Shown in pieces: positions 37,355 to 43,689 of a stretch of 57,906 bases of DNA; position 1 is the first letter of the stretch; each line of letters opens with the position of its first letter. Position numbers and translations under genes: made by a program. The stretch is taken from the NCBI RefSeq assembly GCF_017656475.1, contig NZ_JACDNT010000012.1:1-57906 (forward strand), given 5' to 3'. Source of the stretch: Archaeoglobus sp. GTDB lineage: Archaea; Halobacteriota; Archaeoglobi; Archaeoglobales; Archaeoglobaceae. Below the pieces are notes generated by a model. It was given only the letters and a program-made list of their open reading frames with translations. It was not told the DNA's origin and did no database searches.

Positions 37355-37586
37355 CCTTCTCCCTCCCCACCAGAGTTCCCACCGCCAGGCCGAGGACGGC
37401 CCCCGTGGAGAAGCCCACCAGATACGTCGTCAGGTCTGGAAATTCCACCCTGAGGTCGCACGTGTAAACGGGCTGGTGCACGCTCTGCCAGATGGTGATT
37501 GCAAGGCTTATCGCTGCGATAATCAATGCAATGGGTATGAACGTCCAAGTTGCCGTCAGGCACCACTCGGGCTCTCTACAGGTCAT
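37347..37586 (-). CDS. Small membrane protein, two helices
   Basis: The 79-residue protein has two hydrophobic segments (FIPIALIIAAISLAITIW and TYLVGFSTGAVLGLAVGTLVG). The ATG at 37586 overlaps the preceding stop (ATGA). Function unknown. Confidence 0.65.
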   Translation of the reverse strand: MTCREPEWCLTATWTFIPIALIIAAISLAITIWQSVHQPVYTCDLRVEFPDLTTYLVGFSTGAVLGLAVGTLVGREKDD

Positions 37587-37912
37587 CCCACCACCCACGC
37601 CTCCAGTGTCGCCTGCCCCTTATGCCCCCTCATCCACTTCTCAACGTCGAAGAGCAGCTCCGTTCCGTTATCCCTGCAGACTCTCAGCAACTCCTCCGGG
37701 CTGACTCCCAGGCTGACCGCATATTCGAATGCCTCTTTCGTCACCCTCTCGCAGTCCCTGAACATCTTCCAGAGTGGTATGCCGACGCTCACGGCGTATT
37801 CAAGGCCGTCCTTGTCCAGCTTGCCCACATGCTCTCGGTTGAAGTGCTCGTACTCTGCGGATTTTGAAGAGAAGGTTCTGCCGCATACAGGGCATGTGTG
37901 CTTACGGGGCAT
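37583..37912 (-). CDS. C2H2 zinc-finger protein
   Basis: The 109-residue protein starts with a classical C2H2 finger (HTCPVCGRTFSSKSAEYEHFNREH, residues ~5-28; Cys-x2-Cys-x12-His-x4-His). The rest has two similar helical units (KDGLEYAVSVGIPLWKMFRDC and KEAFEYAVSLGVSPEELLRVC), suggesting an internal duplication. Such fingers occur in archaeal viruses as DNA-binding regulators. Confidence 0.8.
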   Translation of the reverse strand: MPRKHTCPVCGRTFSSKSAEYEHFNREHVGKLDKDGLEYAVSVGIPLWKMFRDCERVTKEAFEYAVSLGVSPEELLRVCRDNGTELLFDVEKWMRGHKGQATLEAWVVG

Positions 37913-37922
37913 TGTGGATCAC

Positions 37923-38531
37923 CTACTTCACGAAGTCCAGCAAGCTCCTCATACCCTGGGCAACTCTTGCATCGTTCAGCAGCCTTTCAGCAGCACTTCT
38001 GAGCTCTCTTTCAGCCAGGTATCTGAACATCTCAACGAGGTGGCCTCTCTCAAATCTCGCAGGGATGAGGATCTTGACGAAGTCTTCATCCCATATTACC
38101 CAGCCTATTCCGTAGTCTATCAGCTCAAGAAGGGTAGCTGTGTCTGGGATCACCATGTTGGTGGCAACCCACATGTAGTCGACGTAGGACGATCTCGCCA
38201 CGGCCTGGGTGACGACCTTCCTGAAATCGGTCTCCTTGAACTCTATACCTATCCATCTTTCGTATTTTCTTTTGTTCACCCATTTGAGCTTGATCAGAAG
38301 ATCGAACTCGAGTTTCTCGTCATGAGCGGTGTACCAGAACCTCGGAAGCAGCTCCTCCTCCCAGTCGTATGCCTTCACATCTGCGAGGTGATATTTTATA
38401 ATCCATTCTGCGACCTCGTAAGCCTTCCGCTCTTCTTGGTTGCCGTTTTCCTCGAGCCACCGTCTGTACTCCTCCAGGTTCATGCCACCACCCGGTGCAG
38501 GAGTCTCACGGGGCACCTCACCACTTCCCAT
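37923..38531 (-). CDS. PD-(D/E)XK nuclease-like protein
   Basis: The 202-residue protein has a pattern of the restriction-endonuclease-like fold: an acidic residue in EKLEFDLLIKL, then WIGIEFKET (ExK) on the next strand, and a helix with QAVARSSYVDYMWVAT. This suggests a metal-dependent nuclease, perhaps for Holliday junctions or host DNA. ATG 38531 has AGGAGG at 7-base spacing, and ATG 38483 is an alternative. It overlaps its upstream neighbour by 14 bases. Confidence 0.65.
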   Translation of the reverse strand: MGSGEVPRETPAPGGGMNLEEYRRWLEENGNQEERKAYEVAEWIIKYHLADVKAYDWEEELLPRFWYTAHDEKLEFDLLIKLKWVNKRKYERWIGIEFKETDFRKVVTQAVARSSYVDYMWVATNMVIPDTATLLELIDYGIGWVIWDEDFVKILIPARFERGHLVEMFRYLAERELRSAAERLLNDARVAQGMRSLLDFVK

Positions 38532-38781
38532 AGACCATCCTCCTCTTCTCTACAGGGCTGAAGATCCTCTGGTGGCAGGAGCGGCACAACGGAAGGTTGG
38601 CCAGCCACACCGGATCCCTCACCCTGCGGCCGCAGTAGGTGCACTCGAAGCCCGTCTTGTGGAGTTCGTCCTGGAGGATGTCGAGGACACGCTTCTGCTC
38701 CGTAGGCTGGAGGTGGCGGAACAGCCGGACTATGTTCGAGGTAGGCCCCACCTCTGGATCCTGGACACATGCGGACCTCAT
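38518..38781 (-). CDS. Small zinc-ribbon protein
   Basis: The 87-residue protein has a helical N-terminal half and a CxxC-x18-CxxC pair (ECTYCGRRV and LCRSCHQRI), with a His next to the last Cys, recalling HNH-type zinc sites but lacking a clear catalytic core. It overlaps both neighbours (4 and 14 bases), so it belongs to the same operon. Confidence 0.7.
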   Translation of the reverse strand: MRSACVQDPEVGPTSNIVRLFRHLQPTEQKRVLDILQDELHKTGFECTYCGRRVRDPVWLANLPLCRSCHQRIFSPVEKRRMVYGKW

Positions 38782-39452
38782 GGCTGCTCAACCCCTTTTA
38801 CCTCCGGAAACTCCTGAATCTTCTCAGGCCAGCGGAGGTTGTCTTTAAGGAAAACGGGCTTTCTGTGTAACCTCGCCTCGATAATTATACTATCGACCCA
38901 TTCTGGCTTTGGTGGTTTGTACGGGTTGGTCTGAGCGCCGATGATGACCCAATCAATGTGTGCCCAGATCCAACCACTGATGTAAACCGGACCGAGAAGA
39001 GGCTCGAAGCTCACGAAGTTGATAGTTCTGCCATTCTCCTCGTACCTCGGCAGGTCGAATATGCGGTCCTGATCTTCGTAGCTTGTAACTGTGGTGCCGA
39101 GCCAGCAGTTCTCTGGGAACCTGAACTCTCTGTACCTTGCCGGATTCTTGGTCAGAAACTGAAATATGTGCTGCGGGTTGTCTTCAGCGACCTTGATTAC
39201 GGCCTCAATCCACTTTGCAGGAACCCAGTTGCCGAAGAGGTCGCCCATCGAGCAGACGAAAATTTTTGACGGTTTTTTGAGCTTGTAAGGTTCCTCTAAC
39301 CTCTCAGGGTGGAATGTGGGCTTATACCCATTTGGGAATATGGACCTAAAGCGGTTGGCGATCTTTCTGCCGTAGCAGTAGGGGCATCCGTGGAGGCAGC
39401 CGGTCACGGGGTTCCAGGTGAAGTCTGTCCACTCGATTTTGGTGCGGTTCAT
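38778..39452 (-). CDS. Phage Gp37/Gp68 (DUF5131) family protein
   Basis: The 224-residue protein begins KIEWTDFTWNPVTGC and contains the cluster motif GCLHGCPYCYG (CxxxCxxC), followed by VCSMGDLFG, FLTKNP and VSFEPLLGPV. This is the signature of the Gp37/Gp68 family found in phages and archaea, a radical-SAM-like fold of unknown reaction. It overlaps the exonuclease gene by 4 bases. Confidence 0.85.
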   Translation of the reverse strand: MNRTKIEWTDFTWNPVTGCLHGCPYCYGRKIANRFRSIFPNGYKPTFHPERLEEPYKLKKPSKIFVCSMGDLFGNWVPAKWIEAVIKVAEDNPQHIFQFLTKNPARYREFRFPENCWLGTTVTSYEDQDRIFDLPRYEENGRTINFVSFEPLLGPVYISGWIWAHIDWVIIGAQTNPYKPPKPEWVDSIIIEARLHRKPVFLKDNLRWPEKIQEFPEVKGVEQP

Positions 39453-40039
39453 GGCTCCTCAACCTCCCCTCCATTTACCTCCACCATCTGCAGCGGTCCC
39501 ACATTGTACCTCACCTGGAGGTTGTGGAGGGCCAGCTCCTGGAGCCTCCTGAAGAGGCGGTAGGTGGTTTCGACGTCCTTCCGGCAGTGATCCTCGACCT
39601 CGTCCCACCTGCCCTGCCTGACGAGCTCTGGGACATCCGCTCCTGTAACATCGTCCTCCACCCTAATATCCAGGAAAGAGGCGATTTCTGAGAGCTTGCA
39701 GTACCTCCTGTTGGTGAGGAGGTAGCGCTGCACGATGTGCATGAGGTCGATCCGGTAGCAGTCCCTTAGCACGTGCACGGGCAGGGAGTGTTTGAGGCCC
39801 CTCGCCGTCAGAAACGGCAGGTCGAAGCCCGTGATGTTGTAGCCCACCAGCACCGGGTTGGGCCACCTCGAGAGCTCCAGAAGGATGTGCTCAACCAGGG
39901 CCCTCTCCGTGTTGTCCTCTGCCGTGTGGACCTCCAGGGCACTAGGCGTTCTCATCCCTACGGCGACGATCTCGTCCTCCAGGGGGTTGAGGCCGGTGGT
40001 TTCGATGTCGAGGATTATGGCGGTGAGGGAGAGGATCAT
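39449..40039 (-). CDS. DnaQ-like 3'-5' exonuclease
   Basis: The 196-residue protein has the exonuclease motifs ILDIETTGLNP (Exo I), GYNITGFDLPFL (Exo II) and HCRKDVETTYRLF (Exo III). The spacing of Exo III fits the DEDDy group seen in family B polymerases, but His replaces the usual Tyr. It probably trims or proofreads DNA during element replication. It lies two bases after PCNA and is likely recruited by it. No polymerase domain is attached. Confidence 0.85.
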   Translation of the reverse strand: MILSLTAIILDIETTGLNPLEDEIVAVGMRTPSALEVHTAEDNTERALVEHILLELSRWPNPVLVGYNITGFDLPFLTARGLKHSLPVHVLRDCYRIDLMHIVQRYLLTNRRYCKLSEIASFLDIRVEDDVTGADVPELVRQGRWDEVEDHCRKDVETTYRLFRRLQELALHNLQVRYNVGPLQMVEVNGGEVEEP

Positions 40040-40041
40040 GA

Positions 40042-40773
40042 TCAGCCCTCCGTTTCGATCCTCGGGGCCAGGATGTACTCCACCCTGACGTCGTCTCCGT
40101 CGAGGACGAACCTCGCCGGGTAGTCGTTGCCAAGGTGGATCGTCAGCACATCCTTCGGCTTTGCGGCCTTGCAGAACTCCTTGAGGTACTCGACGGCGAA
40201 CATGCTCCTCGCCTCCCCTCCGTTGTAGTCCACTAATTTGTCGGAGGGGAAGGTGGCCCTGATCGAGTCCATGTCCCCCTGCGCCTCCATCACGAATGCT
40301 TCTCCGTCTGTCTGCAGCACCACCGCGTCCGAGATCTTCTCCGCCAGACCCACGACCTTCTTGAAGTCCTCCAGGGCTATTTCCACCACGGCCGGGAGCT
40401 CAAGGTTGGGGACCTTGGGCTCCCTCCTGATGGACTCCGGCTTCAGCAGAGGGAGGGTGTAGGAGATCCTGCCGTTGCTGAGTGTGATCCTGTCTCCTAT
40501 CTCGAGGTCGATGATGTCTCTGGAGGAGAAGGCCCTGATGGTGTTCTTCAGCCTGTCGAGGTCCAGACCTGCGGTGAGTTTGCCATTGAAGCTTTCGAAG
40601 GCCGAACCCCGGACGTCGATGATGACCATCGCCACATTCTCCGGGTTCACCGCCCTGATGTGCAGGCCCTCGTCGAAGTGGGCCCTGACCTCCCAGGCGA
40701 TCACGCTCGCTGCTTTGACCACGTCGGCGAGGATGCCAGCCCTCAATCTGCCCTTAAAGCCCAGGACCTGCAT
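40042..40773 (-). CDS. pcn: Sliding clamp (PCNA)
   Basis: The 243-residue protein has the two-domain clamp fold: an N-terminal domain with the usual AVNPENVAMVIIDV region, an interdomain connector, and a C-terminal half ending FVLDGDDVRVEYILAPRIE. Length is typical of archaeal PCNA. It encircles DNA and tethers polymerases and nucleases. As an extra-chromosomal copy it could redirect host DNA polymerase to the element. Its ATG overlaps a TGATG junction (see the repeated cassette). Confidence 0.93.
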   Translation of the reverse strand: MQVLGFKGRLRAGILADVVKAASVIAWEVRAHFDEGLHIRAVNPENVAMVIIDVRGSAFESFNGKLTAGLDLDRLKNTIRAFSSRDIIDLEIGDRITLSNGRISYTLPLLKPESIRREPKVPNLELPAVVEIALEDFKKVVGLAEKISDAVVLQTDGEAFVMEAQGDMDSIRATFPSDKLVDYNGGEARSMFAVEYLKEFCKAAKPKDVLTIHLGNDYPARFVLDGDDVRVEYILAPRIETEG

Positions 40774-40790
40774 CAGGCATCAGCCACCTC
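40771..40790 (-). repeat. Repeated stop-start cassette, copy 1
   Basis: Minus-strand GAGGTGGCTGATGCCTGATG combines a ribosome binding site, a TGA stop and the ATG of PCNA. Near-copies lie at 40978-40997, 41265-41284 and 41408-41427. Confidence 0.6.
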
Positions 40791-40797
40791 TTCCACC

Positions 40798-40980
40798 TCA
40801 TCCTCTCTGCCCTCCTTCAGAAGAGCCAGGTGGCCACTTGAGTTCAACCCATTTCTTAATCGACGGATTGAACGGGCAGATTGGCTTTTTTTCAGTATTA
40901 AACTCTGGAACAATCAGAATGCACGGATTTTCTGGATCACAATCGTAGCATACAAAAATTCGAGTTGAAAAGGCAAACAT
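40798..40980 (-). CDS. Small Cys-containing protein, 60 residues
   Basis: A 60-residue frame with VCYDCDPENPCILIV and ICPF, a possible metal site of Cys residues. It starts by TGATG overlap with the gene upstream. In another frame the same stretch runs to a TGA that overlaps the PCNA start and would end EDEVEEVADA, like the ends of the genes upstream; a frameshift in this gene is therefore possible. Confidence 0.5.
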   Translation of the reverse strand: MFAFSTRIFVCYDCDPENPCILIVPEFNTEKKPICPFNPSIKKWVELKWPPGSSEGGQRG

Positions 40981-40997
40981 CAGGCATCAGCCTCCTC
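40978..40997 (-). repeat. Repeated stop-start cassette, copy 2
   Basis: Minus-strand GAGGAGGCTGATGCCTGATG: the end of the 95-residue gene and the start of the 60-residue gene. Confidence 0.6.
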
Positions 40998-41267
40998 AAA
41001 CTTTCTGAAATCGCCAGCGATAAACTCCACATCCTTGAAAACGACGAATGCGTAAGTTGGGTTGCTAAGGAATAGTCTGAGATCTCTGTTATTGCTGAAA
41101 ACTTTCTCTGAGAAGGCAAAACCGATTCGGAAGTATTTTTTGCGTTTAGATGGAGCTGATAACTGCCCTTCTAAATCTTCTGATATCACCACGTACTTGT
41201 AGCCGTCCTTTTTCATCTTCTGCAGTAGATCAATAAACTCATCCACGGTGCCAACCATCGTCGTCAT
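40980..41267 (-). CDS. Unknown 95-residue protein
   Basis: Begins MTTMVGTVDEFIDLLQKM, with beta strands YKYVVISED and YAFVVFKDVEF, and ends FEEADA. Mixed alpha-beta, no recognised family. Start and stop both lie in the repeated TGATG junctions. Confidence 0.6.
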   Translation of the reverse strand: MTTMVGTVDEFIDLLQKMKKDGYKYVVISEDLEGQLSAPSKRKKYFRIGFAFSEKVFSNNRDLRLFLSNPTYAFVVFKDVEFIAGDFRKFEEADA

Positions 41268-41284
41268 CACGCATCAGCCTCCTC
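41265..41284 (-). repeat. Repeated stop-start cassette, copy 3
   Basis: Minus-strand GAGGAGGCTGATGCGTGATG joins the 47-residue Cys-rich gene to the 95-residue gene. Confidence 0.6.
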
Positions 41285-41410
41285 CTCTAAAAGCTCCTCA
41301 TCGACTTCAGGAGTCACGCATCTCCGTGCCCTAATCTCAATAATCTCTGCTTCACAGAAACCTCTGTCATTGTAGCGGCAATCTACATTGTTGCATTCAA
41401 CAGCAGGCAT
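41267..41410 (-). CDS. DUF1540-like Cys-rich small protein
   Basis: A 47-residue gene. It encodes PAVECNNVDCRYNDRGFCEA then EIIEIRARRC: the Cys pattern (C-x4-C-x7-C and a later Cys) resembles DUF1540, a small metal-binding domain. It ends EEEADA and overlaps the next ATG by one base (TGATG). Confidence 0.65.
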   Translation of the reverse strand: MPAVECNNVDCRYNDRGFCEAEIIEIRARRCVTPEVDEELLEEEADA

Positions 41411-41427
41411 CAGGCATCACCTCATGG
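41408..41427 (-). repeat. Repeated stop-start cassette, copy 4
   Basis: Minus-strand CCATGAGGTGATGCCTGATG, a slightly divergent copy with a 2-base gap relative to the others, used by the 47-residue gene. Confidence 0.5.
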
Positions 41428-41623
41428 CCAAACAAACCTCTTTACCACACAATCGCCCAAGCCCTCCCACAGGGATGTACCAGGCACATCTTGGTCCGAT
41501 GCAGACGGGTTCTTGCACCTTGGCTGGAACGCCGGCTATTGTGTAGGCGAGGGCTCTGAGCGGGCAGATCTTTGGCTCTGGCCTCTTTTGTTCGCTTAAA
41601 CCAGACACAACAACCTCCTCCAT
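41417..41623 (-). CDS. Cys-rich small protein
   Basis: The 68-residue protein has four spaced Cys groups (KICPLRALAY, VCIGPRCAWYIP, LCGKEVC), likely a zinc or iron-sulfur site. This pattern (CPLRA...GPRCAWY) occurs in small archaeal proteins of unknown role. It overlaps the gene upstream by TGATG. Confidence 0.65.
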   Translation of the reverse strand: MEEVVVSGLSEQKRPEPKICPLRALAYTIAGVPAKVQEPVCIGPRCAWYIPVGGLGRLCGKEVCLAMR

Positions 41624-41937
41624 CACACCACACCTCCAAAAAAGCTCTCAAGCCGCCTGATGTTGTCCTCACTTAGGAGAAGACCCGCCTCGTGCTCCAG
41701 GTGCCTCAGGACGTCCTCGGCTGTCAGGCGGTGCCAGGTCCAGATTGTCCTCCAGCCGCCATTCCAGCGGCGCTCCAGAAAGTCCACCCTGCAGCCCTGC
41801 TTGCGTTTGTAGCGGCGGATGCGAAGCAGTTCGAGGCCGTTCCAGGTGCGGCCGAGGTTCAGGGTCAGTTCCTCATTCCGTTCCAGTTTTGGGGTCATGG
41901 TTTCAAACCTCCCTATTGGTTTCAGTTTTACTAACAT
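41623..41937 (-). CDS. Unknown basic protein, first gene of the PCNA operon
   Basis: About 104 residues, rich in Arg, Lys and Trp, with a beta-rich core (LELLRIRRYKRKQGCRVDFLERRWNGGWRTIWTW), reminiscent of small DNA-binding folds but not assigned. A minus-strand TATA TTAAATAAG (41958-41966) is about 22 bases before ATG 41937. An internal ATG at 41898 has GGAGG 9 bases before it and could be the real start. Confidence 0.6.
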   Translation of the reverse strand: MLVKLKPIGRFETMTPKLERNEELTLNLGRTWNGLELLRIRRYKRKQGCRVDFLERRWNGGWRTIWTWHRLTAEDVLRHLEHEAGLLLSEDNIRRLESFFGGVV

Positions 41938-42058
41938 TATTTGTTTTTGCAACTCATCTTATTTAATGGTTGCGGTTTTGCAACCACTATTCAAAATTGA
42001 AACTAAAAATTAAAATACTTCGATAAAATATTTTACCAAAAGTCGGCGAGGAGATAGT
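41938..42058. promoter_or_regulatory. Divergent control region with palindromic operator
   Basis: TATTTAATGGTTGCGGTTTT from 41961, followed by GCAACC, contains the hairpin-like palindrome GGTTGC-n6-GCAACC (41968-41985). An extra TTTGCAAC lies at 41946-41953. The block from 41959 to 42000 closely matches the region at 44766-44807. It drives the leftward PCNA operon and, through ATTAAAATAC around 42010-42020, the rightward 42059 gene. Confidence 0.65.
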
Positions 42059-42580
42059 ATGCCTTATGAAACCGTCTTTGATCTGATTACAAAATCAATA
42101 AATCCCTTCATAAACGAGATTTCCAGCACCTTGACCTTTGGGCCATCCTCGACCACATACAGGGTCGATACTGTCACATTCAGACGAAGAGACAGGTCTT
42201 ACAGGATTATCGATATGTTCGAGATGTGGAGGGAAGAGGTATTTAGAAAATATGGTCAGAAGAGGGTAGAGGAGCTTTCAGCGGAGGATATCAAAGACAT
42301 TGTTAAGAGCTACTATAATTTGTTTCTTTACCTGACAAGATGGTTTTGGTCCAAAGAGGGGTTGGCAAAACTATGGTGGTTTGGTAAACACCTTGAAAAA
42401 GAGCTGAATTCCGACCACCAGATATTTACAGAAGAGACTCTGCTTGAATTGGCATTTAGCAATACTAAAATCCCAGACAACCATCCTGTGGAAGAAAAAA
42501 CAAAGAATATCCCCATCATTGCAGGTATATCTTTGGTGGTCGGAGTAGTTGTAGGTATTCTTATCGGATTCCTCATTTGA
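42059..42580 (+). CDS. Tail-anchored protein of unknown function
   Basis: The 173-residue protein is mostly helical and charged (FRRRDRSYRIIDMFEMWREEVFRKYG), with one C-terminal membrane helix (IPIIAGISLVVGVVVGILIGFLI) and no signal peptide, so it would face the cytoplasm. GAGGAGAT lies 3 bases before the ATG. It is one of the few rightward genes in the element. Confidence 0.7.
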   Translation: MPYETVFDLITKSINPFINEISSTLTFGPSSTTYRVDTVTFRRRDRSYRIIDMFEMWREEVFRKYGQKRVEELSAEDIKDIVKSYYNLFLYLTRWFWSKEGLAKLWWFGKHLEKELNSDHQIFTEETLLELAFSNTKIPDNHPVEEKTKNIPIIAGISLVVGVVVGILIGFLI

Positions 42581-42583
42581 TGT

Positions 42584-42654
42584 ATCGGTCAGCAGGGTAA
42601 TGGAACCCCCGGAATACGGTCAACAAAGTGTCGGAGGTAATAGCTGGGGCGCTG
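42584..42654 (+). repeat. 71-bp direct repeat, left copy
   Basis: Contains CGGTCAGCAGGGTAATGGAA, then CCCCC and a GGTAATAGCT block. It is about 80-85% identical to 43403-43473 and lies just beyond the antitoxin 3' end. Confidence 0.75.
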
Positions 42655-42681
42655 ACTTCCCAGCCACATCAATCTCGCGGC

Positions 42682-43104
42682 TCAAATAGCTATCACCACC
42701 TCGTTGTACTTCAACTCCACCCTCTTCGCCCTCCCACTGTTGTGCAGCTCTATCAATCCAACCCTCTCGAGATCCTTCACATCCAGATAAACGTTCTTGA
42801 CGTCCCTTCCGACCTTCTCCGCCAGCTCCCTTATCGACTTGGGCTTGTACTTCTTTATCGCCTCAAGGATCTGCAGCTTCTGCGGAGTGAGGAATGAAAC
42901 GTCCGTTACAACTATCTCCCCCTCCTCCACCTCCACATCGGGGTTGGCGAGGAGGTGCTTCCAGTCCTCGTAGTCCATCAGCGCCACGTAGTCATCGGGA
43001 TGATCCTTCAGATACCTCTCAAGCCTCTCCAGACTACCGTACTTCCTCTCAAACTCCTTAACGAGCTCCTCCGCCCTGACCTTCCTCACGAACCTTATCC
43101 GCAT
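42682..43104 (-). CDS. TumA-like antitoxin with winged helix
   Basis: The 140-residue protein has an N-terminal region linking to the toxin (RVEELVKEFERKYGSLERLERYLKD-type helices) and a C-terminal wHTH (LTPQKLQILEAIKKYKPKSIRELAEKVGRDVKNVYLDVKDLERVGLIEL). This matches antitoxins of the TumE/TumA class. It overlaps the toxin gene by 10 bases and follows it, the order seen in that family. Confidence 0.75.
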   Translation of the reverse strand: MRIRFVRKVRAEELVKEFERKYGSLERLERYLKDHPDDYVALMDYEDWKHLLANPDVEVEEGEIVVTDVSFLTPQKLQILEAIKKYKPKSIRELAEKVGRDVKNVYLDVKDLERVGLIELHNSGRAKRVELKYNEVVIAI

Positions 43105-43346
43105 AGCTCCTCCCTCAGCTTGTCCAGCTTTACTTTCCCATACCTCTCGATGTGCCTTACCACGATCTCAACAACCTCGTAAACGTCATCGGTCTTTATC
43201 GGCTCCCTCTCTGGGTGGATGTGGGGATACCCGTGGTGATAGTTGTCGATCAGGACGTTGTCCTCCTTCACCACCACGGCCCAACCTTTTTGGGGAACAA
43301 TTCTGTAAAGCACTGTTCGCCCCTTGACCTTTATCTCCCTTTCCAT
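43095..43346 (-). CDS. TumE-like (DUF6516) toxin
   Basis: The 83-residue protein fits the TumE/DUF6516 toxin pattern: KGRTVLYRIVPQKGWAVVVKEDNVLIDNYHHGYPHIHPERE, with a His/Tyr cluster and a C-terminal helical half (VEIVVRHIERYGKVKLDKLREEL). ATG 43346 starts directly after a palindrome; TATA CATATATATAG lies 20-30 bases upstream. Confidence 0.75.
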   Translation of the reverse strand: MEREIKVKGRTVLYRIVPQKGWAVVVKEDNVLIDNYHHGYPHIHPEREPIKTDDVYEVVEIVVRHIERYGKVKLDKLREELCG

Positions 43347-43347
43347 T

Positions 43348-43395
43348 GTTGGTTAATACACCAACATATATATAGCTTTTTTGGTTTTTTACCAA
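43348..43395 (-). promoter_or_regulatory. Toxin-antitoxin promoter with two palindromes
   Basis: GTTGG-n8-CCAAC (43348-43365) abuts the toxin ATG and TTGGT-n5-ACCAA (43381-43395) lies on the other side of the TATA run CATATATATAG (43365-43375). The arrangement suggests autoregulation by the antitoxin. Confidence 0.65.
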
Positions 43396-43402
43396 CATAA
43401 AG

Positions 43403-43473
43403 ATCGGTCAGCAGGGTAATGGAACCCCCAGAATGCGGTCAGCAAGGTGGTGGGGGTAATAGCTTGGCGGTAT
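43403..43473 (+). repeat. 71-bp direct repeat, right copy
   Basis: Near-copy of 42584-42654. Each copy also has an internal CGGTCARCA half-repeat. Together the two copies bracket the toxin-antitoxin operon. Confidence 0.75.
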
Positions 43474-43689
43474 AGAAAATCCCGAAAGAAAGACTGTAAT
43501 GGGATTTTCCCTCCTTTAATAGAATATCTACTTAAAAGAAACCTATTAAGAATAGGGTTCACATAAAATTTGGAATAGCCAAAATTTATTTTTTGCCTTG
43601 AATCGTAATGGTTTTAGTTCCATTCACATTAAATTTATGATAAGTTGATAATATTATCTTAATCTTATGAAAATAGACGATAGAGCAAG
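43474..43689. other. AT-rich dyad cluster, possible origin or terminator region
   Basis: 216 bases with no gene. Features: AAAATCCC/GGGATTTT (43476-43483 and 43501-43508); an imperfect 11-bp hairpin ATAAAATTTGG/CCAAAATTTAT (43563-43589) followed by T6; AATGG/CCATT (43607-43624); a perfect GATAATATTATC palindrome (43647-43658) flanked by ATAAG/CTTAT. It could be an origin, a double terminator, or both. Confidence 0.5.

Noticed and set aside
37218-38561. A long rightward open frame (447 codons) across the early element genes
   Set aside because: It is the antisense of tightly overlapping leftward genes with recognisable motifs, including a C2H2 finger and a nuclease-like pattern.
42584-43473. 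The two 71-bp repeats as a CRISPR remnant
   Set aside because: Only two copies, far apart, longer than CRISPR repeats and with an operon between them.
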